Assembly (NCBI GenBank): GCA_000719105.1
Contig: JODX01000014.1
Span: forward strand, 1 to 64,000
From: Streptomyces sclerotialus
GTDB taxonomy: Bacteria > Actinomycetota > Actinomycetes > Streptomycetales > Streptomycetaceae
Direction of reading: 5' to 3'
DNA: 64,000 bases
Below the pieces are notes generated by a model. It did not search any database and was not told where the DNA came from. It saw only the letters and a program-made list of their open reading frames with translations. Position numbers and translations under genes: made by a program. Position 1 is the stretch's first letter; each line of letters opens with the position of its first letter. This document shows, piece after piece, positions 26,509 to 34,420 of the stretch.

Positions 26509-26520
26509 TGCACTAGTGCA
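26509..26520. promoter_or_regulatory. 12-bp palindromic operator between the PPOX and mocR genes
   Basis: TGCACTAGTGCA is a perfect palindrome. It abuts TACTTT (26521-26526), the likely -10 of mocR, and directly precedes the ATG of the divergent flavoprotein gene (26508). A protein bound here would block both. MocR is the obvious candidate. Confidence 0.6.
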
Positions 26521-26531
26521 TACTTTGCTTT

Positions 26532-27881
26532 GTGCTAGGAGATTATCGGATCGAAGGGCGGCGTGCAGCCGATATCGCGGCGAGCGTCGAGCGCGCGGTG
26601 GGCTCGGGAGCGCTGGAGCCGGGGCAACTGCTGCCCTCCATGCGGGAGTTGGCGGTCCGGCTGAGTGTCAATCCCAACACCGTCGCGGCCGCGTACCGCA
26701 CGCTGCGCGAGCGCGGGGTCATCGAGACCGACGGGCGCAGGGGCAGCCGGGTGCGCCCGAAGCCGGCCACCACGGGCCGCGAGTACATCCCGGCGGACGT
26801 CCCGCAGGGCGCGCGCGACCTGGCCGACGGCAACCCCGACCCGGCGCTCCTGCCGGCGCTCGCCCCGGCCTTCGCCGCCGCCGCCGGACAGGGCGACCGC
26901 GAGCCCGTGCGCTACGGCGCTCCCCCCGTCGAGCCGGAACTGGCGCGCATCGCCCGCGCGGAGCTGACCGCCGACGGCGTCCCGGACGGACCGGTCGCCG
27001 TGGCCTCCGGCTCCCTCGACGCCATCGAACGCGTCCTGGCCGCGCACCTCAGGCCCGGGGACGCCGTCGCCGTCGAGGACCCCGGCTGGAGCGGCCTGCT
27101 CGATCTCGCCCCGGCCCTCGGACTGCGTACCGTACCCGTGGAGGTCGACGACGAAGGGCCGCTTCCGGAGGGCGTGGGCCGTGCCCTGGCGGGCGGTGCG
27201 CGCGCCCTGGTCGTCACGGACCGGGCGCAGAACCCGACCGGCGCCGCGGTCACCGCCTCACGCGCGCGTGCCCTGCGCTCGGTGCTCCAGGGCCATCCGG
27301 ACACCCTTCTCATCGAGGACGACCACGGTTACAAGATGGTCGAGCAGCCCTTGCACCCGCTGGCCGGGACCACGCACAGCTGGGCCTTCGTCCGCTCGGT
27401 CGCCAAGGCGTACGGCCCCGACCTGCGTCTCGCCGTGCTCACCGGGGACCCCGTCACCGTGGACCGGGTGCTCGGCCGGCAGCGGCTCGGCCCCGGCTGG
27501 GTGAGCCTTCTGCTGCAGCGGGCCGTGGTCCGGCTCTGGGCGGACGGCGCCGTGGACGCGCGGGCGGTGGCGGCCGCGTACGGCAGACGGCGGGAAGCCC
27601 TGATCGCCGCGCTCGCCCGGCGGGGTGTCGCGGCGCACGGACGCAGCGGGATGAACGTGTGGGTCCCGGTGCCGGACGAGACGGGTGCGGTCGCCCGGCT
27701 GCTGCACGCCGGCTGGGCCGTGGCGCCCGGCGCGCGCTTCCGCGTCGGCGCGCCACCGGGCGTCCGGATCACCGTCTCCTCACTGGCCGAGGACGAGCAC
27801 GAGAACGAGGGCGAGATCGAGCGGTTGGCGGACGCCGTGGCCGCGGCGGTTCGTCCCGCGCCCGCGCGGCGTTACGGGTGA
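26532..27881 (+). CDS. MocR-type regulator (GntR HTH plus aminotransferase domain)
   Basis: A 449-residue protein. The N-terminal GntR winged helix (RRAADIAASVERAVGSGALEPGQLLPSMRELAVRL...NPNTVAAAYRTLRERGVIET) is joined to a fold-type I aminotransferase domain. The PLP lysine is K292 in RSVAKAYGPDLR, with IEDDHGY and DRAQNPTG upstream. MocR proteins sense PLP or amino compounds and often regulate vitamin B6 genes. Here the divergent neighbour is a PNPOx-like flavoprotein. GTG 26532 follows TACTTT by 5 bases with no ribosome site, so it is probably leaderless. Confidence 0.88.
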   Translation: MLGDYRIEGRRAADIAASVERAVGSGALEPGQLLPSMRELAVRLSVNPNTVAAAYRTLRERGVIETDGRRGSRVRPKPATTGREYIPADVPQGARDLADGNPDPALLPALAPAFAAAAGQGDREPVRYGAPPVEPELARIARAELTADGVPDGPVAVASGSLDAIERVLAAHLRPGDAVAVEDPGWSGLLDLAPALGLRTVPVEVDDEGPLPEGVGRALAGGARALVVTDRAQNPTGAAVTASRARALRSVLQGHPDTLLIEDDHGYKMVEQPLHPLAGTTHSWAFVRSVAKAYGPDLRLAVLTGDPVTVDRVLGRQRLGPGWVSLLLQRAVVRLWADGAVDARAVAAAYGRRREALIAALARRGVAAHGRSGMNVWVPVPDETGAVARLLHAGWAVAPGARFRVGAPPGVRITVSSLAEDEHENEGEIERLADAVAAAVRPAPARRYG

Positions 27882-27884
27882 CGC

Positions 27885-27970
27885 TTATGGCCTTATGGCC
27901 TTATGGCCTGACGACCTCATGCCTTCAAGGCTTCATGTCCCCATGGCTTCATGTCCCCATGGCTTCATGA
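27885..27970. repeat. Short tandem repeats between convergent genes
   Basis: TTATGGCC occurs three times head to tail (27885-27908). A 16-base unit beginning TTCATGTCCCC then occurs twice (27932-27947, 27948-27963) with a partial third copy that runs into the end of the next gene. Such A/T-containing direct repeats stand out in this GC-rich sequence. They probably arose by replication slippage and may also form terminator-like hairpins. Confidence 0.7.
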
Positions 27971-28954
27971 GCGAGCCTTGACCTGGGTCAAGGCCGCTCC
28001 CGCCAGGACGATCACCGCGCCGACCGGCGTCGACCAGGTCAGGGACTCGCCGAGCAGTACGACGCCCGCGGCCGTGGCGATCACCGGGACGAAGTACGTG
28101 ACCATCTGGCCCGTGGTCGGCCCCACCTCGGCGACCAGGCCGTACTGGACGAGCATGGCGAGTCCCGTGCCGAGGGTGCCCAGCGCGGCGATCGCGAGCA
28201 ACGGCACCACCGGGAAGGAGGTCGGCAGCGTGGTGAACAGGGAAGTGACGACGGCGAGCTGAGCCGTGCCCAGCAGCAACTGGCCGCCGGTCAGCGACAG
28301 ATTGGAGTGCCCGGTGCCGGCCAGTGTGCGGCGCACGTAGATCCAGCCGATCGGATAGCTCAGCGAGGCCAGCAGTGCCAGCGCGGTGCCCCTGGCGTCC
28401 AGGCCGCCGAAGCCCTGCCAGGCGCCGAGCACGGTCAGCACGCCGAGGAAGCCGAGTCCGAGACCGGCGACCCGTACCCGCGTCGGCCGGTCCTCCGACA
28501 GGGCGACCAGGGACAGGGCCATGCCCCACAGGGGCGAGGTCGCGTTGCAGATGCCCGCGAGCGTGGACGGGATCGTCAGCTCCGCGTACGCGAAGAGGGA
28601 GAACGGCAGCGCGTTGAGCAGGAACGCCGCGACCGCGAGATGACCCCATACGCGGGCGCCGCGGGGCAGCCGCTCCCGCTTCACGGCCAGCGCCGCCATG
28701 AGCACCGCCGTCCCGAAGGCCAGCCGCCCCAGGGTGACCTGGAAGGGGGCGTAGCCGTCGGTGCCCACCTTGATAAAGACGAAGCTGAAGCCCCAGACCA
28801 GGGAGAGGAAGGCGAAACGCAGCCGCCAGTCGAGGGCCGGCCGGGGACGTCCGGTCGCAGAGTCGGAGGCCGGGGCCGGGGCCGGGGCCGGGGTCGGAGC
28901 CGGACCGGGAGCCGGGCGCGGTGCGGACTCGGGGGCAGGGACAGTGGTGGTCAT
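27965..28954 (-). CDS. EamA/DMT-family transporter (third copy)
   Basis: A 329-residue, ten-helix exporter. The cytoplasmic N-terminus is a Pro-Ala repeat (PAPGPAPTPAPAPAPA), followed by two EamA domains (RLRFAFLSLVWGFSFVFIKVG; ...TGQMVTYFVPVIATAAGVVLLGE). It is divergent from a LysR regulator, the common pairing for RhtB/EamA-type exporters, so LysR control is likely. ATG 28954 and 28966 are both possible; TACAAG about 18 bases upstream of 28966 on this strand may be the -10. Confidence 0.83.
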   Translation of the reverse strand: MTTTVPAPESAPRPAPGPAPTPAPAPAPASDSATGRPRPALDWRLRFAFLSLVWGFSFVFIKVGTDGYAPFQVTLGRLAFGTAVLMAALAVKRERLPRGARVWGHLAVAAFLLNALPFSLFAYAELTIPSTLAGICNATSPLWGMALSLVALSEDRPTRVRVAGLGLGFLGVLTVLGAWQGFGGLDARGTALALLASLSYPIGWIYVRRTLAGTGHSNLSLTGGQLLLGTAQLAVVTSLFTTLPTSFPVVPLLAIAALGTLGTGLAMLVQYGLVAEVGPTTGQMVTYFVPVIATAAGVVLLGESLTWSTPVGAVIVLAGAALTQVKARS

Positions 28955-28978
28955 ACCCGCAACCATGCGCTGCACGAT

Positions 28979-28991
28979 CTTGTAGCACAAG
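28979..28991. promoter_or_regulatory. Inverted repeat in the EamA-lysR divergent region
   Basis: CTTGT-AGC-ACAAG is a 13-base dyad between the two divergent starts, overlapping the probable -10 of the exporter. It is a candidate LysR binding site. Confidence 0.4.
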
Positions 28992-29028
28992 CGAGATTTC
29001 GTACGCACATTCTCGTAGCATCGCTTAT

Positions 29029-29952
29029 ATGTTGAACCTTGAGCGCCTGCGCACCCTGGACGCCCTGGCCCGGCACGGCTCGGTCAGTGCGGCGGCGATG
29101 GGGCTGCACGTCACGACCTCTGCCGTCTCCCAGCAGATGGCCAAACTGGAGCGCGAGGTGGGGCAGCAGCTCCTCGCCAAGAACGGACGCGGCGTGCGCC
29201 TGACCGACGCCGGCCGGCTGCTCGCCGATCACGCCGCGGGCATCCTGTCGCAGATCGAGCTGGCGCAGGCCGATCTGGAGGCCCAGCGCGGGCAGGTGGT
29301 GGGCGAGCTGCGGCTGGCCGCGTTCCCCACCGCCATGCGCGGGCTGTTCCCCGCCGTACTGGGCTCGCTCCGGGAGCGGCATCCCACGCTGCGGGTGTCC
29401 TCGCGGGAACTGGAACCGGAGCCCGCGGTCAACGCGGTGATCCGCGGCGACGTCGACCTGGCCGTCGTCATGGACTGGTACAACAAGCCCCTGCCCATGC
29501 CCGAAGGGCTCGCCAGGGCAGCCGTCCTCGACGACCTCGTGGACATCGCGATGCCCGCGAGGCACCCGCTGGCCGGCCGGGACGAGGCCGATCTGGCGGA
29601 GTTCGCGGACGACGAGTGGGTCGCCTGGTCCGAGGGCGAGTTCTGCCACGAGTGGCTGCTCTCCACGCTGCGCGGCAAGGGGGTCGAACCGCGCATCGCC
29701 CACCGCGCGCAGGAGCACCACACGCAACTGGCCCTCGTCGCCGCCGGACTGGGCGTGTGCGTCGCCCCCCGGCTCGGCCGCGATCCGCTGCCGGAGGGGG
29801 TGCGTGCCGTGCCCGTCCGGCACCGGGTCTCCCGCCACGTCTACGCCGTGTGGCGCTCCGACGCGGACCGCCGCCCGTCGATCAGGGCGGCGGTGGAGGC
29901 GCTGCGGCGAGCGGGGGAGGCCACCGGGGCAGCCGCTGCCGCTTCGCCTTGA
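29029..29952 (+). CDS. LysR-family transcriptional regulator
   Basis: A 307-residue protein. Residues 1-60 are the LysR HTH (LERLRTLDALARHGSVSAAAMGLHVTTSAVSQQMAKLEREVG). A linker helix and a periplasmic-binding-protein-like effector domain follow (GELRLAAFPTAMRGLFPAVL...). ATG 29029 lies 7 bases after TAGCAT (29016-29021) with no ribosome site, so the transcript is probably leaderless. It likely regulates the divergent EamA exporter. Confidence 0.88.
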   Translation: MLNLERLRTLDALARHGSVSAAAMGLHVTTSAVSQQMAKLEREVGQQLLAKNGRGVRLTDAGRLLADHAAGILSQIELAQADLEAQRGQVVGELRLAAFPTAMRGLFPAVLGSLRERHPTLRVSSRELEPEPAVNAVIRGDVDLAVVMDWYNKPLPMPEGLARAAVLDDLVDIAMPARHPLAGRDEADLAEFADDEWVAWSEGEFCHEWLLSTLRGKGVEPRIAHRAQEHHTQLALVAAGLGVCVAPRLGRDPLPEGVRAVPVRHRVSRHVYAVWRSDADRRPSIRAAVEALRRAGEATGAAAAASP

Positions 29953-29974
29953 GATCCGGCCGGCCCGGGCTCCC

Positions 29975-30442
29975 TCAGGGCTGCGCCAGCTTCCGGAAGT
30001 CCCACGAGGCGACCCGCTCCGGCGTGAGCCGCAGCCAGGCGTGCCGGCCGTCGTGCGGCAGCTCGTCGATGCCGAAGTACTTGCGGGCGAACAGCCGCTC
30101 CACCTCGGTCAGCCCGGCGCACGGCTCGCCCGCGCGCGGGACCTCCCCGACGACCTCGACGGTGCCGGACAGCTCGGCGCCCCGCAGCTCGCCGTACTCC
30201 TCGCCCGCGTCGACCACGACGGCGACGCGGGGATCACAGCGCAGGGCGGCCCAGCGCTTGCTGCGGGTGAGCGAGTACAGCCAGACGGAGGTGCCGTCCC
30301 AGACGAACCAGAGCGGGCTCACGTGCGGGGAGCCGTCCGCCGAGACCGTCGCCACGCGGCAGGTGCGCCGCGCCGTCAGGAACGCGTCCAGCTCGGCCGG
30401 CGTCATCATGATCTTCCGGCCCCGGCGCTGCGTGACGGTCAT
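29975..30442 (-). CDS. PPOX-class F420/FMN-dependent oxidoreductase
   Basis: A 155-residue split-barrel protein: DAFLTARRTCRVATVSADGSPHVSPLWFVWDG, SKRWAALRCDPRVAVVVD, and a C-terminal WDFRKLAQ. The pattern SP-x-WF with a short length is typical of actinobacterial F420-binding PPOX proteins. ATG 30442 follows AGAGGGG. The substrate is unknown. Confidence 0.8.
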   Translation of the reverse strand: MTVTQRRGRKIMMTPAELDAFLTARRTCRVATVSADGSPHVSPLWFVWDGTSVWLYSLTRSKRWAALRCDPRVAVVVDAGEEYGELRGAELSGTVEVVGEVPRAGEPCAGLTEVERLFARKYFGIDELPHDGRHAWLRLTPERVASWDFRKLAQP

Positions 30443-30555
30443 GCGGTCCCCTCTGTCCGGCCCCTGCGGAACGCCGGGCCGGCGCTCCGCCAGCAGTGTG
30501 CAGCACCTCACGGCCCGGCGGGAGTACTCGGTCACCTGCCTGACCGGATGCTCGA

Positions 30556-30999
30556 TCAAGCCAGCTTGATCGAGTCCCCGTCCACGCTGATCTGCTTGGC
30601 CGGCAGTGCCTGCATGGCCGGGCCGCTCTGCACGCTGCCGTCCGTGATCGAGAAGTTGCTCTGGTGGCACGGGCAGTTGATGACGCCGTCCGCGACGCTC
30701 TTCACGGCACAGCCCTGGTGGGTGCACGTGGACGAGAAGGCCTTGTAGGTGCCCGCCGTGGGCTGGGTGACGACCACGCCCTGGCTCTCGAAGACCTTGC
30801 CGCCACCCTCCGGGATGTCGGACGTCTTCGCCAGTTCGGTGCCCGGGGCGGCGTCCCCGCCGTTCTGCGCGTCGGAGGAGTCCGCGGAGTCCTCCGCTCC
30901 GCACGCGGTCAGCGCGACGGCGAGTCCCGCCGCGCCGGCCGCCGCCATCACGGTGCGGCGGGCCGGTTCCGATGCGGGCTGAAGCGGTGCGCTGGTCAT
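30556..30999 (-). CDS. Rieske [2Fe-2S] domain lipoprotein with Tat-type signal
   Basis: A 147-residue exported protein. The signal (ARRTVMAAAGAAGLAVALTAC) has a twin-arginine-like RR and a lipobox LTAC, so it is probably Tat-exported and lipidated, as expected for a folded Fe-S protein. An acidic Asp/Ser/Gly linker follows, and the Rieske cluster ligands are complete: CTHQGC and CPCHQSNF. It probably passes electrons outside the membrane; the partner is unknown. ATG 30999 follows GGAAGGGA. Confidence 0.88.
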   Translation of the reverse strand: MTSAPLQPASEPARRTVMAAAGAAGLAVALTACGAEDSADSSDAQNGGDAAPGTELAKTSDIPEGGGKVFESQGVVVTQPTAGTYKAFSSTCTHQGCAVKSVADGVINCPCHQSNFSITDGSVQSGPAMQALPAKQISVDGDSIKLA

Positions 31000-31156
31000 G
31001 CTGGGGGTTCCCTTCCACGGGGGCGTCACGTCGGCGTCATGAGCGGGACTGGGCTGTATCGCTGTACAGAAGTACGGATGGTGGGCGCCCGCCGCTCAGC
31101 GTAAGCCGCGCGGGAGTCACATCCGGCGCCCGGGGGTGCGCCGGTAACCTGGGCAG

Positions 31157-31912
31157 GTGCTCAAGGAACTCACCGCGACCCGCTTCATCACGCCCCTGCG
31201 CGAGGGCGGTTCGCTGCCGGGGCTTGTCGAGGCCGACGACCGCGCGACGTACGTCATGAAGTTCACCGGTGCGGCACAGGGCCGCAAGACGCTCGTCGCG
31301 GAGGTCGTCTGCGGTGGACTCGCCCGGCGGCTCGGGCTGCGCGTACCGGACCTGGTGACCCTCGATCTGGATCCCGTCCTGAGTCTCGGTGAGCCCGACC
31401 AGGAGGTGCAGGAACTGCTCAAGCGCAGCGGCGGCACCAACCTCGGCATGGAGTTCCTGTCCCGTGCGCTCGGCTTCGACCCCCTCGCCTTCGAGGCGGG
31501 CCCCGAGGAGGCCGGGCGCATCGTCTGGTTCGACGCGCTGGTCAACAACGTGGACCGTTCCTGGCGCAACCCCAACCTGCTGGTGCGGCATGGCGATCTG
31601 TGGCTCATCGACCACGGCGCCACGATGATCTGGCATCACAACTGGCGCGGCGCGCGCACCCTCGCCGAGCGCCCGTACGACGCCTCCGACCATGCCCTCG
31701 CGCCCTTCGCGCCGGACATCGCGGGCGCCGCCGCCGAACTGGCGCCCCGGATCACCGAGGACCTGCTGGCGGAGGTCGCCGCCGAGATCCCCGAAGTGTG
31801 GCTGGCGGACGAGCCGGGGTTCGAGTCCGCGGACGCGCTGCGGCGGGCGTACGCGGAGCCGCTGCTGGCGCGGGCCGCCGTCATCCACGAGCGCATCGAG
31901 GGGATCAAGTGA
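31157..31912 (+). CDS. HipA-like kinase domain protein
   Basis: A 251-residue protein with the C-terminal HipA kinase fold only. A nucleotide-binding lysine is seen in YVMKFTGAAQG, followed by a helical insertion with FDPL. The catalytic loop is NNVDRSWRNPNLL (Asp and Asn of DxxxxN) and the metal-binding Asp is LIDHGATMIW. The HipA N1 domain and a HipB HTH partner are absent. Instead the stop overlaps the DUF3037 gene by 4 bases (GTGA). It is probably leaderless: TAACCT (31145-31150) is 6 bases before GTG 31157. Whether it is a toxin is unknown. Confidence 0.75.
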   Translation: MLKELTATRFITPLREGGSLPGLVEADDRATYVMKFTGAAQGRKTLVAEVVCGGLARRLGLRVPDLVTLDLDPVLSLGEPDQEVQELLKRSGGTNLGMEFLSRALGFDPLAFEAGPEEAGRIVWFDALVNNVDRSWRNPNLLVRHGDLWLIDHGATMIWHHNWRGARTLAERPYDASDHALAPFAPDIAGAAAELAPRITEDLLAEVAAEIPEVWLADEPGFESADALRRAYAEPLLARAAVIHERIEGIK

Positions 31913-32391
31913 GCGAGTACACGACCGAGGACATGACCGGGCGCACGAGCGGCCGCGTGGGCGAGAGCATGGCCGAGCGCATGGCCGAGCGCACCCTGGC
32001 GACCCGGTCGACCGGGCAGGACGTGTTCGAGTACGCGCTGCTGCGGGTCGTGCCCCGCGTCGAGCGCGGCGAGTGCTTCAACGCCGGCGTCCTCGTGTAC
32101 AGCCGCGCCAAGTCCTTCGTCGGCGCCCGTACGCACCTCGACGAGGCCAAGCTGCTGGCGCTGGATCCGGAGGCCGACGTGGACGGCGTACGGGCCGCGC
32201 TGAGCGCCGTCGAGAGAATCTGTGCCGGGGGCGAATCGGCGGGCCAGGCCGCGCGCGACGACGCCGGGCGGCGCTTCCGCTGGCTGATCGCGCCCCGTTC
32301 CACCGTGATCCAGCCCGGACCGGTGCACACCGGCTTCACCACCGATCCGACCGCCGAGACCGAGCGGCTGCTCGATCTCCTGGTCAGGTAG
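31909..32391 (+). CDS. DUF3037 family protein, coupled to HipA-like kinase
   Basis: A 160-residue protein. A DUF3037 core covers most of it: FEYALLRVVPRVERGECFNAGVLVYSR, then ARTHLDEAKLLALDP and DDAGRRFRWLIAPRSTVIQPGPVHTG. The first 35 residues are a Met/Glu/Arg-rich arm of near-repeats (MTGRTSGRVGESMAERMAERT). GTG 31909 overlaps the kinase stop codon, so the two are translated together. DUF3037 has no known activity, but co-occurrence with HipA-like genes suggests a functional pair, possibly an antidote or substrate (inference). Confidence 0.75.
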   Translation: MSEYTTEDMTGRTSGRVGESMAERMAERTLATRSTGQDVFEYALLRVVPRVERGECFNAGVLVYSRAKSFVGARTHLDEAKLLALDPEADVDGVRAALSAVERICAGGESAGQAARDDAGRRFRWLIAPRSTVIQPGPVHTGFTTDPTAETERLLDLLVR

Positions 32392-32465
32392 TCGACCGGG
32401 CTCGCCGCAGGTAGACGATCAGACCCTCGCCGACAGGTAATCGATCACACGTCGCCCGCGTGCCG

Positions 32466-32494
32466 TTGACACCGGGTGCCAGGGTCTCTAGCGT
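32466..32494 (+). promoter_or_regulatory. Consensus promoter of the fabG-SDR operon
   Basis: TTGACA (32466-32471), a 17-base spacer, then TAGCGT (32489-32494). It is the best match to the vegetative sigma consensus in the window. The predicted start is near 32501, giving a 120-base leader to fabG. Confidence 0.8.
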
Positions 32495-32512
32495 CATGTC
32501 CGGACTGGATAC

Positions 32513-32526
32513 TAAGCGGTCGCTCA
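32513..32526. promoter_or_regulatory. TetR-type operator just downstream of the fabG promoter start
   Basis: TAAGCG-GT-CGCTCA is an inverted repeat with one mismatch, centred about 19 bases past the predicted transcription start. It resembles operators of TetR repressors that control fatty-acid and acyl-CoA genes (TAAGCGNNCGCTTA-like). The position implies repression by roadblock. Confidence 0.5.
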
Positions 32527-32621
32527 CCTGAGGGGCGTACCGTGGGGCCGCAGGCTCACCAAGGGCCGTCCCCGGATTCGGCGGACTGCCTCAGGCTTTC
32601 CGAGGGCGAGGAGAAGCAGCA

Positions 32622-33383
32622 ATGTCCACCACTGAGCAGCGTGTCGCCGTGGTCACGGGTGCCGCGCGCGGCATCGGCGCCGCGACCGCCGTACGACTGG
32701 CCGCGGAGGGCCGCGCCGTCGCGGTGATCGACCTCGACGAGGCCGCGTGCAAGGACACCGTGGAGAAGATCACCGCCGCCGGCGGCAGGGCGCTGGCGGT
32801 CGGCTGTGACGTCTCCGACGAGGAGCAGGTCGAGGCGGCCCTCACCCGGATCGCCGAGGAGCTGGGCGCCCCCACGATCCTGGTGAACAACGCGGGTGTG
32901 CTCCGCGACAACCTGCTGTTCAAGATGAGCGCCGGTGACTGGGACACGGTCATGAACGTGCACCTGCGCGGCGCCTTCCTGATGACCAGGGCCGCCCAGA
33001 AGTACATGGTCGAGGCCAAGTTCGGCCGGGTCGTGAACCTGTCCTCGTCCTCCGCGCTCGGCAACCGCGGCCAGGTGAACTACTCCGCCGCGAAGGCCGG
33101 TCTGCAGGGCTTCACCAAGACCCTCGCCATCGAGCTCGGCAAGTTCGGCATCACCGCCAACGCCGTCGCCCCGGGCTTCATCGTCACGGACATGACCGCC
33201 GCCACGGCGGCCCGTGTCGGCATGGGCTTCGAGGAGTTCCAGGCCGCGGCCGCGACCCAGATCCCGGTGCAGCGCGTCGGCCGCCCGGAGGACATCGCGA
33301 ACGCCATCGCCTTCTTCACCGGCGAGGACGCGGGCTTCGTCTCCGGCCAGGTGATGTACGTGGCCGGCGGACCGCTCAACTGA
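32622..33383 (+). CDS. fabG: 3-oxoacyl-ACP reductase-like short-chain dehydrogenase
   Basis: A 253-residue SDR. The Rossmann motif is VVTGAARGIG, with NNAG at about residue 88. The catalytic set is Ser in LSSSSALG and Tyr/Lys in YSAAK; the C-terminus is GQVMYVAGGPLN. It probably reduces 3-oxoacyl-ACP or -CoA thioesters with NADPH; the exact substrate is not shown by sequence. ATG 32622 follows GAGGAG. It begins a two-gene operon with another SDR and has a strong promoter and an operator upstream. Confidence 0.85.
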   Translation: MSTTEQRVAVVTGAARGIGAATAVRLAAEGRAVAVIDLDEAACKDTVEKITAAGGRALAVGCDVSDEEQVEAALTRIAEELGAPTILVNNAGVLRDNLLFKMSAGDWDTVMNVHLRGAFLMTRAAQKYMVEAKFGRVVNLSSSSALGNRGQVNYSAAKAGLQGFTKTLAIELGKFGITANAVAPGFIVTDMTAATAARVGMGFEEFQAAAATQIPVQRVGRPEDIANAIAFFTGEDAGFVSGQVMYVAGGPLN

Positions 33384-33404
33384 GGGCCGGGGGACGACGA
33401 GAAC

Positions 33405-34172
33405 ATGACTGCTGTGGAACTTCCCGAGCCGTCCGGCCGGGTCGCTCTCGTCACGGGCGCCAGCCGCGGTATCGGCTACGGCGTCGCCGAGGCGTTCGTC
33501 GCCCGCGGTGACCGCGTGGTGATCACCGGCCGCAACGAGGACGCCCTGAAGGAGGCCGTCGAGAAGCTCGGCGCCGACCGGGCCGTCGGCGTGGCGGGCA
33601 AGGCGCACGACGAGGCCCACCAGGCCCTCGCCGTCGAGCGCGCCATGGAGGCCTTCGGACGCGTCGACTTCCTGGTCAACAACGCCGGTACGAACCCGGT
33701 GTTCGGCCCGATCGCCGACCTGGACCTCAATGTGGCGCGCAAGGTGTTCGAGACTAATGTCGTCTCGGCGCTCGGCTTCGCCCAGCACACCTGGAAGGCC
33801 TGGCAGAAGGACAATGGCGGGGCGATCGTGAACATCGCCTCGGTCGCCGGTGTCTCCGCCTCGCCGTTCATCGGCGCGTACGGCATCAGCAAGGCCGCGA
33901 TGATCAACCTGACCCTCCAGCTGGCGCACGAGTTCGCGCCGAAGGTGCGGGTCAACGCGATCGCGCCCGCCGTGGTCAAGACGAAGTTCGCGCAGGCCCT
34001 GTACGAGGGCCGGGAGGCGGAGGCCGCCGCCTCGTACCCGCTGGGGCGGCTCGGGGTGCCCTCCGACATCGGCGGCGCCGCCGCGTTCCTCACCTCGGAG
34101 CAGTCGGACTGGGTCACCGGCCAGACGCTCGTCGTGGACGGCGGCATCTTCCTCAACGCCGGAGTCGGCTGA
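33405..34172 (+). CDS. SDR family oxidoreductase
   Basis: A 255-residue SDR with VTGASRGIG, NNAGTNP, the catalytic Ser in NIASVAG and YGISK, and the C-terminal TGQTLVVDGG. It lies 21 bases after fabG and is surely co-transcribed. The AxxxR/NP pattern matches FabG-type reductases, but PAVVKTKFAQALYE is a divergent substrate loop. Two FabG-like genes in tandem suggest stepwise reduction of related acyl substrates or a heteromeric enzyme (inference). Confidence 0.85.
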   Translation: MTAVELPEPSGRVALVTGASRGIGYGVAEAFVARGDRVVITGRNEDALKEAVEKLGADRAVGVAGKAHDEAHQALAVERAMEAFGRVDFLVNNAGTNPVFGPIADLDLNVARKVFETNVVSALGFAQHTWKAWQKDNGGAIVNIASVAGVSASPFIGAYGISKAAMINLTLQLAHEFAPKVRVNAIAPAVVKTKFAQALYEGREAEAAASYPLGRLGVPSDIGGAAAFLTSEQSDWVTGQTLVVDGGIFLNAGVG

Positions 34173-34352
34173 CGGCACGGGGCGCGCCCGCGTGGCGCCG
34201 GATTGGGGATCGGGCGGCGGCCCGCGCGGATCCGGCCGGGACCGCGCGGGCGCCCGCCGCGGGGCGCGACCGGATTCCACCGGCGCGCGTCCCGGGAAGT
34301 TTGTCGATGTGTGGACATTCGCGCGGGCCAAGTGACCTCGGGCGAAAGAGAG

Positions 34353-34380
34353 TTGATCAAGCCGGGCACTGCGGTAAGGT
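34353..34380 (+). promoter_or_regulatory. Promoter of the solute-binding lipoprotein gene
   Basis: TTGATC (34353-34358), a 16-base spacer, then TAAGGT (34375-34380). GAGGAG at 34408 and GTG 34421 follow at suitable distances. Confidence 0.65.
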
Positions 34381-34420
34381 CTGCCGACCCATGTGGTATG
34401 GCCGATCGAGGAGCGTGCGC

